Part shown: positions 47,093 to 60,727 of the stretch, in pieces
Layout: each line of letters opens with the position of its first letter
Position numbering within the stretch: the first letter of the stretch is position 1
The notes under the pieces: model-generated
What the model was told of the DNA's origin: nothing
The model's input: the letters and a program-made list of their open reading frames with translations, nothing else
Databases searched by the model: none
Assembly: GCA_008711295.1 (NCBI GenBank)
Contig: VUYV01000146.1
Coordinates: 2,255,086-2,319,085 of the forward strand
Source: Anarhynchus alexandrinus
Taxonomy: Eukaryota; Chordata; Aves; Charadriiformes; Charadriidae
Direction of reading: 5' to 3'
DNA length: 64,000 bases
Program-made: the position numbers and the translations under genes

Positions 47093-49775
47093 GTTTGTGC
47101 TTTAATAATTCTTTTAATTCCTTACTGGTCTTACTTCTTTGCAGCTTGATTAAATTTCAGGCTTGACTAAATATATTCAATGCACAAGCTTTTTCACACT
47201 TTTTTTTGTACTTTTGCGTATGGTTTCTTTTTTTTTTTTGTATTCCCCTGAGCTTTCAAACCAGCTATGCTGTACTAGAACACATTCCTCTTTTCACTGC
47301 TGTTAGTCTAACTGTGGTGGTGTGTCAAAGCTTGAATCTCCTGTCTGTGGAACTCTGATCTAACCACGTAGGGCAATTGGATACAGACTAATTGGGCACG
47401 TCCAGATTCAGGCTCCTAAATGTAGGTGATTACATATCCATTTGTGAGTTGCTGTCTAAGTTGCCCTTAATGTGTGATGGAACCTAGTCGATATAGATGA
47501 TGGAAGCTAAAGAGTGATTTGAAGTTATTCTGAAATAGCTACATTTAGGCAGAAGAGATTCGGCGTCTAAATCTTGGTTGTTAATATGCAAACTCAGTCC
47601 TACCCAACTCCATTTATTGCAGTAGATTTGTCTCCAGATCCTATTTCTAAACTTATTTCTCTTTCTTACAAGAGAGGGCAAGGAAAGGACAAGGAAAAGA
47701 AGAAAACTAGGGCTTTTGAACTTTTGGAATGAAAATAGCAAACACTAATAATAATAATAACAATAATAATAAAAAAATCTTACTCTGAGACTGTGATTGA
47801 GAGGGAGTAAAAAATTAATCTAGAGGTGCAACCAGAGTTCTGCGCTGCATCCCAGTTGATAGAAGAGCACAGTCACAGATTCTTCCGGTCTTTCAAAGAA
47901 AGCTTCTTAATGATTGTTTTATTTGGAACTGCTATTTGAGGGCCTGATACTAGCCCAGCTTAGGATATGCCTCTTTGTTCCTACTGAACACTGCCCAGAT
48001 TCAAATTCTGACCGAAGATGGCTTATCATCTACGTAATAGGTGCTTAATACTACCTAATGAAAATGAAGAGAAAAATGTGCTGATCAGAAACAGTTAAGA
48101 ACAATTGTAGTCAATACTAAGTTGAATGCAAGACAGGAGGGGTGATAATTTTTTAATCTTTTAGAAAAAAAGGTGGGTTTTTTTTAAGTTCTATCTCACT
48201 ATGAATACAAATCAGAAGACTGACTCAACTTTGAAATACCAGTTTAAATTGGCACATGCTTGTCACTAATGGTAAGCTAGGAAGGTAACATATTTACAAG
48301 TCCAAATTTTTGAAGACTATTATTTCTCCACTGTTCCTATAGCTCAGGCACTGCAAAAGTAGTCATACAAGGCAAATGGTTATTTGAAGTCAGTGAGAGC
48401 TGAACACATATATGCTTATTTATCTAATCAGAGCCCAAGTAAAAAGGGAAAGAAACAATCAGTTTAAAGCAAGTGTTTGTATCTGTTTGTCAAATGTGTT
48501 TATATATGTTTACAAATTACTCTTGGACCATGTGATATTAACAAAAGCACCACTCAGTGCCAGCTAAGTTTGTATGATAATTCCAACCATTCAGGTTGCT
48601 GAAAGATAAAAATAGTCTGATTTTGTGGGAGTTAAGTTTGGCTTTTTTCCCCACCATCTACACACTTGGGGAGGGGAAAAAAAAAAAACAACAACAAAGA
48701 AAAACCCAAACCAAAACCCAAACACAACAAAGTAACTCTTGTAGTACTACTGTCAAAAGGTCAACAAATTAATGAGGTATCCAAGTTTTCTCAAAAAAGT
48801 TATAGGAGTGATGAAACAGCTTTGAACTTTGTCAGTGAAAGAATGCCGAAGGGAACAGGAAAGGGAGTGTGCTGCTGTATTGGTACATGTGATACAAATG
48901 ATGATGTCATATCATCTAATGGCCCATTACCTAGACTTTGTCACCGCCTGATAAATATGAAGCTGATGATGCCCCTAAGTGCTTTTTGTTTTTATGTAAT
49001 ATGATTATCCTCCTTCCTGATAGATGATTAGTTCTCAATGTGATGCAAAACACATAGAGACAAGCATATCCTTTTGCCTGAATTTAACAGAAAAAATGGT
49101 TCAGAGGATAGAATGTTCAATTTTCAGGATTTTGTTTGAGAATGGTGTGGGATATTTCACTAAAAACTTGCTGTATATTTTAGTTACAGAAATTTTAGCA
49201 AGAAAATCAGACTGGGAAGGCTTGTTATTGAAGGGAATGATGAAGAATCTTTTTAAAGAAAATCGTAACAGTCTCAGTAGGCATTTTGCTCTTTCCTTAT
49301 GGTTTGTATTATCCACATTTTCTAAGCAAATTTCTAAGTACTTTATAAATTCACTTTACAGGTTTTAGTTGTACACAGTTAAGGAAGAATGAGATAAAAG
49401 TTAAAAAGGCTATTAAAGCTCTATGGTCAGCTGTAATTTGAATATTCAGCAGGAGAGAAGAAAGAGTATTTGCATCGCCTAGTTTAAACTTGCTTAGAAT
49501 TGATGCTCTGAAAAGTTCCTTGAAGGAGCATGTCCAGTTGTTAGTCTTGCTCCCAGTTGCTTGAGGGAGAGGAGGGAGAGTAACCTTAGTTTATGTAGCT
49601 AGATTATGCTCCTGAAACTAGATGATGTGGAACTAGAGTCCCATTCCGTAATCTGATGAGGAAATGGTCAGTCTGTCTTACTTCCTCCACCTGGAGGTTT
49701 AAATCTGCAGCTTTATACACCTTTTCAAAGGTTTATGTGTTGCCTTAAATGAAATCTAATGCTCTTCTTTTTCAG
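47093..49775 (+). other. Intron 17 of NFX1
   Basis: 2.7 kb, AT-rich, with an AAT-type microsatellite at about 47745-47778 and an A-rich stretch near 48675-48730. No transposon family or coding exon recognised. The 112- and 114-codon open stretches at 48666-49004 and 49024-49368 have no recognisable product. Confidence 0.75.
47745..47778. repeat. AAT microsatellite
   Basis: Interrupted (AAT)n array ending in a poly-A run. Confidence 0.9.
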
Positions 49776-49877
49776 AATAGCTGCTATATCTATAGCCACA
49801 AAGTTAACAGATCTACAGCTTGGAGATTCAGTGGAAATCAGTAGGCTTATTACGAAAAAAGAAATGAAGCAGGCCAG
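49776..49877 (+). CDS. NFX1: NFX1 exon 18: helical linker
   Basis: Residues 918-951, including [20 protein letters not shown] and [10 protein letters not shown]. It matches the human linker between the knuckles and the R3H domain. Acceptor cttctttttcag, donor gtaagg. Confidence 0.96.
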
Positions 49878-52858
49878 GTAAGGAGATATGTGTAGAAACA
49901 TATTTGAAACCCTTGTGTGTACCTGAAACATAGGCGATGTGGAAAATACATAATTTTGTGAGCAAAATCCCAGCTAAAACAGGCAGACTTTAAATAGCCA
50001 GACTCTACTGTAACAATACTGCTAAAGGAGTATTTTGCAATTCCTTAGCAGTTCATGGTTTTGCTTTCATGTAGAATGAGTTCTCTGTCATTGGCTGGTT
50101 TGTTGTTACAATTATGTATGGAACAGTATAATTGTGGTTTCAGAATTTCTTTCTACCCAGCAAACTCCTTAGAGTTCCTCTGGATTTTTTTCAGATTTCT
50201 AGACAGTATAACTTTTAGCTATTATCTTCTGTTTCAGCACCCAGCATTCCTTCCTGGATGATTAATAGGGCATATTTCCCCCATGTCATCATCTTATTAT
50301 TTATAATATTTTTCTATTACCCTTTTTCGATTTCTTACATTTGTATCTCAATTTGACTGGCGTTTTTGTGTTGTTATACTGGCACTGGCACTGGCTGGCT
50401 CTGCAAATCTGCTTTGTGACTTAAGTTTGGTGATTTTTCTATTCCTCCTGATGTTCCTCAGGATTGGAATAGCTTGTCTTTTTACTTTTAATATAATTTC
50501 TTTAAGGAATTGTCAAGTTTCTCCAACATCCTTCTGTCAGAAACTTGACATCCTGAAATCTTTGCCTTTGAAGTCCCTAATTTCTGGTTTTAGTTTATTT
50601 TCTGTTGCCGTGTCTGCTCTCTTAATTGTGAATTTAATTATTTCAGTCTCAGTCTGTTGTGTGTTAAAATCTAATATTTCTTTATTTTGTGTAAAATCAA
50701 AACAGTGAAATTTCCCATACAGTTGCTTCATGACTTCCTGTATCAAAAGCTATACCAGCGTACTTCAAGAACTTTTGTTGGTCATTCTGTTCTGTTTATT
50801 TGTTTAATGTCTATGAAATAGGAACACATTATTACCAAGTGGTTTTGGATAATTTTCTACACTGAAATAATTTTAACTCTGAATGTATGGGCAAGATGAA
50901 CTAACACCAGAAATGACACGTGGGAGCGCCTGCTCATCCCAGTCTCCAGCTTCATTCTAGTTCGGCTGGTGTCTTACTTCAGAAGAAAGTGGGGGGAAAA
51001 AACAAGGTGAAAGAGGGAGAGCCATACTTACTTCTGTATGCAGCTTTAAAGACCATGATATAAGAAAGACACAAATAGGAAGTCATAATTGAGTCTTTTT
51101 TTAGCCTACCCTGTTTGTTTCTATTAATTGAATATTCAAAAATGTATAATATAAGCATTAACTTCTGTCTGTAGAATTACTGTAGAATAATCTCTGCTTT
51201 ACCCAGACTGAGCCTCAAGTACTTTGTTCCTGTTTGTATCACAATGTCAACCAGATACAAATACACTCAACAATATGAAGCCAACTTCAGCTTCTCTAAA
51301 AAAAAGAGTCACTGTTTAAAGAAAGCAACCATTTGGCAGTACTAGAACTTGGGGGGAGGATGGGGTTGTAGGGGATAGAAGGGAGGATGACTTTTTCAGC
51401 TACTTGTGCTGCAAGTCTGTCATAACAGCTGTATACTTGCCAGGACAGCAAATAAGACACCAGTGCTTCTGATGGTGTCCCAGCCTTTGCAATGTGTAAT
51501 ATAAATTGTGTTGTAGTCACCTGCTGCATATCTTTCTGTGTGGGCAGACTTACGCTGCCCTTTCCTTGAATAGTTGAAATTACCAGAGAGGACTTTTCTT
51601 TGTGCAAATCTTTCCTAATACAATAGCTGAACTGTGGCAGCTAGCCTTTTATTCAAGGACAGTCAGAGCAAGTATTCTCCCTTCCCCAATCTTTTCATCT
51701 AAAAAATACTTGAGGGGGGGGGGGGGGGGAAGAGATGGTGGCACATAAAATATTTATTCTTAAATTTCTAGTTTATTGTCAAACTCTAGTATTTTCAAAG
51801 TAACTTACAAATCTGCTTCATTTATTTACAAAGCAGAATAATTTATGCAAACTGTGCAGAGATCTCCTTTCTTTGTTTCTCTCTCTGGTCCTATCTGTAG
51901 ACATTTTATACTTTAGTTTGGTTTCCTTATTAGGGTTTGGGGGTTTTTTGGTGACAAATTTGGTCAGTCCTAGAGTAGCTTCTCTAAATTGGCTACATTC
52001 CTCTTTTAGAGAAGGAGAAAATGATTCTTCAAGCAAATGACTTTTAAACAGTACCAGGTTGATCTTAGAATGCAAGTATGTTAGCTCTCTTCTGCCTCCT
52101 TCGAGAAAACCACCAGAAGTTCTGGATCCTATAGCTGTGTGTCACTATACATGTCACTGAATGAACCAGTTTCCCCTGTAGAAATTATTTGTTTGAAATC
52201 AAGGAACTGTTATCAACAGAATCAATTCACTTATGCAGTCTAAAGGGCAGAAGTTTGTAACTGCCCCTGTGAAATTCTGGAGAACTGATCCTTCTCTGAC
52301 ATTTTAATCCCTTAAAATAAAATTATAAAGTACCTTTCAATGGCGAGACAGGAACTGAAATTTATGACTCTACTGACATTAGAAGTTATGGGCTCAGTTG
52401 AAATACTGATTTTTATGGTGCATCATAATCCTCCATATGCATAGCTAACTTTCCTGTTTTCCCTGGATGATAATATTTTCTGATGTGTAGGAGTAAGTGA
52501 CCTTGTCACATCTTCCTTTGCTAATTTCGCATCCTTCCTAGCGGTCCCTCAATGCCAATATCAACTGCATTTTTTTTCTCAAATTATCTGATTTACCAAT
52601 ATAATAAAATCTTAATTCAGAAGCTGTTTTTCTCAGCTGCTATATGGCTTTGGTAATTGCTGCTTCTATTTAAGACGTAGAGAAGGGCTTGTGTGTTCAA
52701 ACATCTTTGTTGTTTGGTTGGTAGGTGTTAGCTGTATTATCTGATCTCGCACACTCTTTTCTTTCGGCTCTGATAATGATACGACACCAACAAAGCTACA
52801 GTTTGAAAAGTATGAGTAGCAACGGTGTTTCTAATTGTATTTTTCTTTCATAATTCAG
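49878..52858 (+). other. Intron 18 of NFX1
   Basis: 3.0 kb of AT-rich sequence without a recognised transposon. The only simple-sequence landmark is a 16-base G run at 51714-51729. Confidence 0.8.
51714..51729. repeat. Poly-G run, 16 bases
   Basis: Sixteen consecutive G bases on the + strand; can fold as stacked G in RNA or DNA and is often misread in length. Confidence 0.85.
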
Positions 52859-52900
52859 GTTGCAATGTGATGAAGAATGCTTAGCTCTTCAGAGGAACAG
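52859..52900 (+). CDS. NFX1: NFX1 exon 19: 42-base exon
   Basis: Residues 952-965, LQCDEECLALQRN, equal to the human LECDEEC segment. Acceptor cataattcag, donor gtgggc (weak at its end). The length is a multiple of three, so skipping would keep the frame. Confidence 0.94.
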
Positions 52901-53315
52901 GTGGGCAATGAACTTGCTTGGGGTTTTTTTAAAATATTTTTTTTATTTTAAATTTTACATTTTGAATTTAATTTATATTTTAAATATTTTTTTAAATAAC
53001 TCTAGGTTCAGAAAGTTAATTGGAAAAAAAAAATCCTTTCCTGCATGACCAAGAGAACTGATAAATGTGGAGATGATTCCTGTATTATAGGGATATGATC
53101 TGAGATCTTACTAGAATATTCTAGTGAAAAGTCCTAAATGAGCAGTTTTAAGTGTACAGGCTGTACCTTTTGTGAGCTGTTCATGTGTATTAGTAACCCA
53201 TATCTTTAGTCTTCAGTGACAACATGTTTGGGAGGCTGGGGGGATTTGTCTGTTTATTTTTGTTTGGTTGTGCTTTTGTTATTTTTTGGCTTTTTCCTCC
53301 TACCCTCAAATTTAG
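52901..53315 (+). other. Intron 19 of NFX1
   Basis: 415 bases beginning with a very AT-rich stretch. No repeat family recognised. Confidence 0.85.
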
Positions 53316-53414
53316 GCATCTTGCTGAGGCTCTTGAAATAGACAATAATTCTGATCCTTTTAACATCCGTTCTTCTGGACCAAAGTACAGTGACCTTTTA
53401 AAAGAAGATGCAAG
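53316..53414 (+). CDS. NFX1: NFX1 exon 20: acidic linker
   Basis: Residues 966-998, [20 protein letters not shown] and on to [18 protein letters not shown] is a strong match to human NFX1. Acceptor accctcaaatttag, donor gtatgt. A 7.3-kb intron follows. Confidence 0.96.
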
Positions 53415-56400
53415 GTATGTGTTCTGATTATGAGAGGTGTCACTGCTGAGAGCAAGTTGGGAAGTGCCAAATAGTTCTATTTACTCTTGTAAAAATGCCC
53501 CTGTTTACTCTTCTCTCCTGCCTTGGCAATAGGTGATAATTGAGGCAAAGGAGGTGGTGTGCACTTCTCAAAACCTCCAAAATGAGAACCTCCAAGGTAG
53601 AAAGTGCCTGACGGGTTGGTTGTTCTGTGACAGGACCAGATTTAGAATGGGAACATCATTTTCCACCATTCTTCTCACTACTAATGCGTACCTGTACTTC
53701 TCATATCTCCACTGCTTTCATACACAACCAACCCCCATCTCCTTGTAAACTTTTCAAGACAAAGACAAAAGTGATAACTAAGTAATGAAATATGCTGTCA
53801 TAGTCTGACATTATTTCCCTCCACCTGCCTCTTTTTTTTTTTTTTTTTTTGCCTTACTGCCTTTATTTTAAAAATAAAGAAATGGAATTCATAGAACACT
53901 GGATTGGTGCAGAGCTAAGCCTATGCCAGTTCTGACTGCAGAGGAGGGCTGCTAGACTGAAACATCTGAAAATGAGGCAATAAAAAGTCAAGGTAGTATC
54001 AAAAGCATCCCACTAATAAATACTATGCAATCTGGAATGACAGGAAGAGGTCAGACACATTTTTAAAAAGATGCTTAAATTATAAGTGTCATCTAAGAAG
54101 TTTTTATTCTTGTGTGTGTTTTTGTAGGCATGACATTAGTTTTCACCAGCTCTGAGGTTTTAGAACAGCTGAATCTGTTTTGATCTTGCTTCACTATCCT
54201 AATGATATATAAATTTCTTATTTTTGTGGGGATATTTTCTACTTGAAAATCCTTTATTTAATTTGCTAATGTGTTGAGACAAGTGAAAATTTTACATAAA
54301 TAGCCACACAGATTTTAAGAGTAAATCACCTCTTGCTTTACTTCCAACTGATTAGCCTACTGCAAGATAAAAGCTGAATGTTTTCATTGTGGAGGTACTT
54401 GTATTAGTATTTGCACTTGACAGTGGCATTTTATAAGGACTATTCTCTTAAGTGCATACAGAATATGTTTTGCTCTACCTCTTTCAGAAAAAAAAAGCAA
54501 ACATTTTCACTTTCTTACAGTGTTGACTACCTTGTGTTGTGTGTGTAGTCCACTCTTCTTCAGATGGTCTAACAGATACCTTGAAAAGTAACCTTAATGC
54601 TTCCACACTTCTCTATGAAAATATCTCTTCTGAGTGATTCTGTGATTTTAGTTGCATTTCCTTTGTAGCCACTTTATATCGGTAACTCATGATAAACTAA
54701 TACACCCAGGCTATTCATGCTGATTCACAGCTTAAAGCAAAAGTTTGTGTTAGTCCTCAAGTCAATGACTTTGCAGGTTGAATTACTAGATTTCATTTAT
54801 CTAGCCTTCAAGATACGTGAGTTTCTCCCTGTATTAACATATCTCTCTTTACATAAGCAGCAACCTGCAATTTGTAAAGCTATGGCTTTATGAACTTACT
54901 TCCTTGACTGCTCTTGATGATCTTTTATCTCAGCAGTCTTGCAGAAGTCCTGTGTTTCCCTTATAATGGCAGGATCTACAAAGTGTATCTGTTACAGTAT
55001 TTTTTTTCAGGTAGCTCAGCATTCTGTATAAGTTTTGACAGATGGATTTATTCTTGCTTGAGCAGGTCACTCCAGTAATCCCAAGAGTTCAGGGCTTGTG
55101 GATTTCTGCAGAGTGTAAGTTATACATCTATGTATGGGATCTCAGAATGATGAGAAATACAACAGCTGCCTTCCTGTGCATTGAGGGTTACTGCCTCAAG
55201 AAGAAGGCAGCTGCCAAAACCATGAGTAGAATGCCGTGATATTATCTTGTTTAGGCAATGCATTGATCTGTGAAGCTGATGCATTGTCAAGGGCTGAAAA
55301 AAATGCACATCTACAAATGAGAAAACTTGAGAAAGCTGTGAGAAAACTTGTGATTCTGAGCTGTAATCTTGAATTACAGAACCCTAAAGCTCCAAGATGC
55401 AGTACAACTCTAGGTAACAGGAAGAAGATGAGTAAGTGGATGCCAAGATAATATGTCTCCTTTGTAGGAGAGTGATAGAAAAAGGGCACACCAGCAATAG
55501 CATGGTAATGCTGCTGCATGATGATCTTGCTGATGTGTTTGTTAGAATCTGACAAGGAGTCAGAAGAAAAGTCTCTACACCATACAGCTTTATATGGGGA
55601 CATGTTCTGCTGCCAAGGAGAATCCATTTTATAGCATGGAGGTGACTGTACCAGCACAACTGAGCACAGATCATGGGGTACAGATCCACTGGGTGGACAC
55701 TTCAGCACTGACCTTTCTGAGAGGCTTCAGAAATAGATGCAGAGAGAAAGCAAATGCTCTAGTTGGCCCATTGACATGAAGTTGGAAGGTAGACTGGCAC
55801 AAATATCAATGCCTAGTTTGACAAGGATGATGCCAAGGCTTCTGTTTGATGAATTAAGACTACTGCAGGAGGATAGGAGAACATCTGGAATATCTGGCCA
55901 CATGGAGCTACACAGAAGAGAATTTTCTTTCTTTGTCACTGGCTGTTGAAGACCCCACAGCAGCTGCATGGACCATGGAAATCTCAGATCAAATGGTTAA
56001 GTCTAGAGAGACACTGAGTGAGTTGGGTCCTTTGTAGACATCTTCTTAGCCAGTCTTCCCAAGAGTTAACTCTCCACATGCTGTTGTAGACAATGAAGGC
56101 AGAGCCAAGCACTCCTGCGTGTGAACTGGCAACAGAAGCAGTGTACAGGCTTAGGGGTAGGAGACCTTTGTAGCTTTCTTAAACAAGAACTGAAACCTGA
56201 AGGAAGGGGCAGTGAGGGCAGCTTCTCAAGCACATGACTGGCAAACTGCAAGCTTGGAATGTCAGTCACTTAGAAGCAAAATCTTGCACTGGCAAGTGTT
56301 GCAAGAATAAGGAGGTTTTTGGCAAAGGCACCAAAATCTGTGGAAAACAAAAAATACACAGCAAGAACTGCAGTGAAAAACCAAGCAGAAAAATGGCAGT

Positions 56401-59400
56401 AGGCCTGCTGCTGCTTACATGCAATGCAAGGAGCTTAGGAGAAGCTTAACGTATACCATTTATAGACACTACACAGAGAAAGAGACTTTCAAGTGCACCA
56501 CTGCAAAATTTCAGTATACCCACTGTCAGATCAGATGTGTTTATTCTAAGAACCACTTCATTTCCTTGCTGTACATTATTTTTCAGTAAGTGTAGACCCT
56601 CACAGGTTAGAACATAGGACATCAAAATGAGCAGTTGGTTGTTTGGCCATAACCAGTTGTAAATAGCTTAATTGAAAGAATCATGCAAATCATGATTTCT
56701 GTGCTAGTAAGCAATAACAATACTCCTTTTAAAATAAAACAACAACAAAACAACACATTTGGCAAAACTTGGAAAACTTATTGTAAGAGCTCAGATAAGT
56801 AACTTGAATTAAAAATACATGAGAAAGTACTTCAGTCAGGTAATAGGTACTCATCAATATCCTGGGAAATGGAGACACTCCATTTGTTTTTCATAGGGCA
56901 GTATGAATTGTACATTGGTTAATTTGTAAATATACAAGTGAATTCCACCTCAGGACGACCACAAATGAAATTCCTCAAACAGGATATGAGCAAGTTGATG
57001 AGACACTAAAACAAGCAACCTAAAACTGCAAGACTAGAGCCAGAGACAAGTACAGGTGAGAAATAAGCAGTAGCCAGTTCTTACTATCCCTACTCACCCG
57101 GGTATCTGATCAGGATCACACAGAGAAGACTACTAACTTGCAGGATTTTTTTTCATCTTCTTTTGAAATTATTTACAAGAGGCTTTGTTTTCTTCCTCAT
57201 CTTAGTGGACAGTTTCTGTTACCCTTGGCCTTTCAAGACCTTTGCTAACAGTTGAGCTTGCCAATGCTTCTTGGCAACTGCAGGCCTCTTTTTGCCCTTC
57301 AGTGAAGTGTGGATTCATGCGTCTCTATAGCTAGGAACAAAGAGTATATTTTTCCGTGCATGATGACCTGACACTTCCCTCCTCTTATGTCATGGTGGTC
57401 TAACGAGGTTTGCTCCCAAATTTGGAAAGGAAAGACTGCTTACTGTTGAAAAGAGATTTTATTTTTTCTTTACTGTTTCATCTGGTGATCTCAAAGGGAA
57501 GTTTGATACTGTAAAGCAAGTCTTACTTGTGCTTTGTCAGCTGTAGTGACAGAGGAGTAAACAGCCTGAAATACTATTCTTCACTCCAAACATCTAGATA
57601 CAGAAGATGCATCTTGCTGTTGGGTTGCCTCAGCTGTTCACTGGTGCATCCAGAACTCTCTAGGGCAATCCAGATGTTTGTTGAGGGTCTCTCTTTCAAA
57701 GGAAACGTTCAGATTGAGGAATACTGAAGTCCACCATTTCCTTGAAGATTCCTCAACCCAAATTATGCTCCCTCAGAATCTTCTTGATGATTTCAAAGAG
57801 AAAACAATTGTTCTGTCACGCCCACCATCTGCATTGGCCTGCCCTTTGTTGTTCCTGTCTGAAGAGTCTGTAGGTTGGGGCTCACTCAGATAATCAGGTG
57901 GTTCAGGGATGTTTTTCCATAAAGTTCTTCTATAAGAAAGATTCTGGAGGTAGAAAGTACACATAAAACACTTGCCTCACCTTTGAACACATATATAGGT
58001 AGTTACAACTCTGCCATTGTGTAGTATAGAATCATACAATTGTCTGGGTTGTAAAGGACCTTCTAGTCCAACCATTAACCTAATACTGCCAAAACCACCA
58101 CTAAACTGTGTCCCTAAGCACCACCTCTACCTGTCTTTTAAATACCTCCAGGGATGGTGATTCAACCACTTCCCTGGGCAGCACGCTCCAATGCTTGACA
58201 ACCCTTTCAGTGAAGAAATTTTTCCCAATATCCATCCTAAACTTCCCCTGGCACAACTTGAGGCCATTTCCTCTTGTCCTATCATCAATTACTTGGGAGA
58301 AGAGACCAACCGCCACCTTGCTACAACCTCCTTTCAGGTAGTTGTAGAGAGGGATAAGGTCTCCTCTCAGCCTCCTTTTCTCCACACTAAACAACCGCAG
58401 TTCCCTCAGCCACTCCTCATAAGACTTGTTTTCTAGAGCCCTGACCAGCCTTGTTGGCCTTCTCTGGACACACTCCAGAATCTCAATCTCTTTCTTGTAG
58501 TGAGGGTCCCAAAACTGAACACAGTATTTGAGTTGTGGTCTCACTAGTGCTGAGTACAGTGGGACAATCACTTCCCTAGCCCTGCTGGCCACGCTATTCC
58601 TGATACAGGCCAGGATAGAGGCCTGGGCACACTGCTGTCTCATATTCAGCTGGCTGTTTACCAATACCCCCAGGTCCTTTTCTGCTGGGCAGCTTTCCAG
58701 CCACTGTTCCCCAAGCCTGTAACACTGCATGGGATTGTGACCCCAGTGCAGGACCTGGCACTTGGTCTTGTTGAACTTCATACTGTTGGCCCTGGCCCGT
58801 AACCTGTCCAGATCCCTCTGTAGAGCCATCCTACCCTCAAGCAGTTCAACGCTCCTGCCCAACTTGGTGTTATCTGCAAGCAAAAGGGAGTAAGTTCCTG
58901 CTTCTACTCTTTAGGGAGTCATTGGAACTAGGGATGTTAGGTGTTGTTGATGAAATTAGCTTCTGTACAGTTCATCTACTCCAATCCACCTCACCTTTTC
59001 CTACAGGGAAATAACATTTTCTTAATCAGTTGATTTCTGCTGCCACCACAACCCCTCTGTCCCCAAAAGAATATTCTTTCTTTTTTGTCTTCCTATTTGA
59101 GTACTTCAGTCTTGACTGTCTTGGGATTTCTTGAAGATGAGAGACGTTCTAAGTATTTCTGAAAGAACTCTCACCTGATTGTTTTCATTGGTGACTTCCA
59201 GTTGATAACTCTGTTTTTATATGCTCCTGAAGTGTTGATTTTTTTTTTTTTTTTAACATATCCCCCAATCTGTGATCTGGTTGCTCAGTAGGTTTTTAAA
59301 TATTAAGCATCAGGTGCTTGTGGACCCTCTCATTGGATTTTTGGTTCCATTTTTTTCTCACCTCCTGTGATCACTTCACCTTGAAATGTGGGTGTTCATG

Positions 59401-60727
59401 GCTGGCATACCATGTAGTATTTCCTTTCTGACTCTCTGGAGTTAAGCTCATTGTGAAGCGATTAGTGGTTTTGTTTGGGTTTTTTGTTGATGTCGGTTTT
59501 TTGGTTGTTTTTTTTTGAACCTGAGATTATTGCTGTAATATTCTTTCCAAAGCCTCATGTCACATGGGCTGACTAGCCTAGGTGTCTGGAGGCCCCTTTC
59601 TTTTTAACTCTTCAAGTCCAGGTCTTTTTTGCAATTCTGCCAGTGTAATACTTTTCTCCACTGAAGATCAAGGAGTTTTGATAACTACATGCCATGTCCA
59701 TCCATTGTTAGAAAACCTGCAAGTTTTTCCAGTGATGGGCTGAGTCCATTGTACTGGTGATCAAGTGATGTTGGTAGTTGAGCTACTCAATGTTGCCATT
59801 TTGCATGTTTGCTTGAGACCACTTGGTCTTTTAATGATACATTCACTTCAGCATCCAGAACTTTGGTAGGGCATCTACCAAAGATGGTAATGCCTCCTAT
59901 GGTATGCACTTCTTGACTGATGAAATTCTGACATCATTCACAAAGTGGTGGTGTGTTCGTATAGAATGGTGCCTATTTTTGAAGAAATAAGGTTATTTAC
60001 TACTAACCATCTTTGAGATATGAAATCTTCAGGTAACCTTTTTTCCCCCATGGGGACAGTGCCTTAACAAATAACAAGCTTACTTTTGGATTTAGTTTAC
60101 CTGCTTATTTAATAACAGAGTGCAAAGCTCACTGTTATGTGGAAGACTTGACCTACTGTGATTAAGCAAGGTAAAAAAAAAATTTAAAAAATCCTTAATA
60201 GCTTATATCAAGAACGCTTTGCTTGCAAGTAGCCGTACACTTCTTCTTTTGTTCTTATTAATTTGTTATGCTAGATGAGTTGAAGATCAAAGTTAGTTCC
60301 TCTGTCTTGGAAAAGAACTCCACTGTGTTTACCCAATCTCCATTTTTGTGTCTAATCATGTATTCTAATTAAGTCAACTGCCTTAATGAAAAGTCATTTA
60401 AAAACACTGAAATGACAATGTTAAAATCTACATTATCTGTTTGAAACTGTAAAATTGGATTGTCAGACAGTAGAGTCATAGAATTTTATGCAGTGTTCCA
60501 AGTGTTGAATGGAAAATAATTCGTGATTTTTGTAATAGTGATGGCATACTAACATTTTTTTAATGTAAATAGTGTAATATGTAATTCAAAATGTGCTCTC
60601 AATCCTGCTTCTGCTTCAGTCAATTGGGTTCTTTAATTTTGTTCTTGTTAAAAATGTTACAAAAGATGAAGATACTGTATCTTTGTACACTCTCTTGCCT
60701 CATTTACCTAGAATGCTGTTCTTGCAG
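53415..60727 (+). other. Intron 20 of NFX1
   Basis: 7.3 kb. A T run is present at about 53830-53850, a CR1 at 58027-58877 and another T run near 59238. Bases 54990-57960 and 59000-60060 are less AT-rich and hold several open stretches (the largest, 170 codons, on the - strand at 55196-55708) with no recognisable protein; I regard them as anonymous intron or old unclassified repeat. No NFX1 exon is missing here: exons 20 and 21 join in frame. Confidence 0.75.
58027..58877 (-). mobile_element. CR1 LINE, 0.85 kb, 5'-truncated, antisense
   Basis: The tail tagaatcatacaattgtc is at the left edge. The - strand is open for 260 codons (58101-58883) from just after the FADD-motif position to the CR1 C-terminus. 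A deletion near 58617 removes a short segment present in the copy at 23481-24753. Within 58132-58396 the two copies are identical base for base. Confidence 0.95.

Noticed and set aside
48890..48925. Box C/D snoRNA-like words (atgatga, ctga) in intron 17
   Set aside because: No terminal stem or properly spaced C and D boxes; the words fit chance in AT-rich DNA.
48666..49368. Two open stretches of 112 and 114 codons as extra NFX1 exons or a nested gene
   Set aside because: Composition is that of AT-rich intron, there is no family resemblance, and exons 17 and 18 already join in frame.
55196..55708. A 170-codon - strand open frame as a novel protein
   Set aside because: No recognisable domain and no sign of splice sites or a promoter; overlapping open stretches occur in several other frames of the same segment.
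58101..58883. A 260-codon - strand open frame as a gene
   Set aside because: It is the C-terminal part of a CR1 element with the usual 3' tail.
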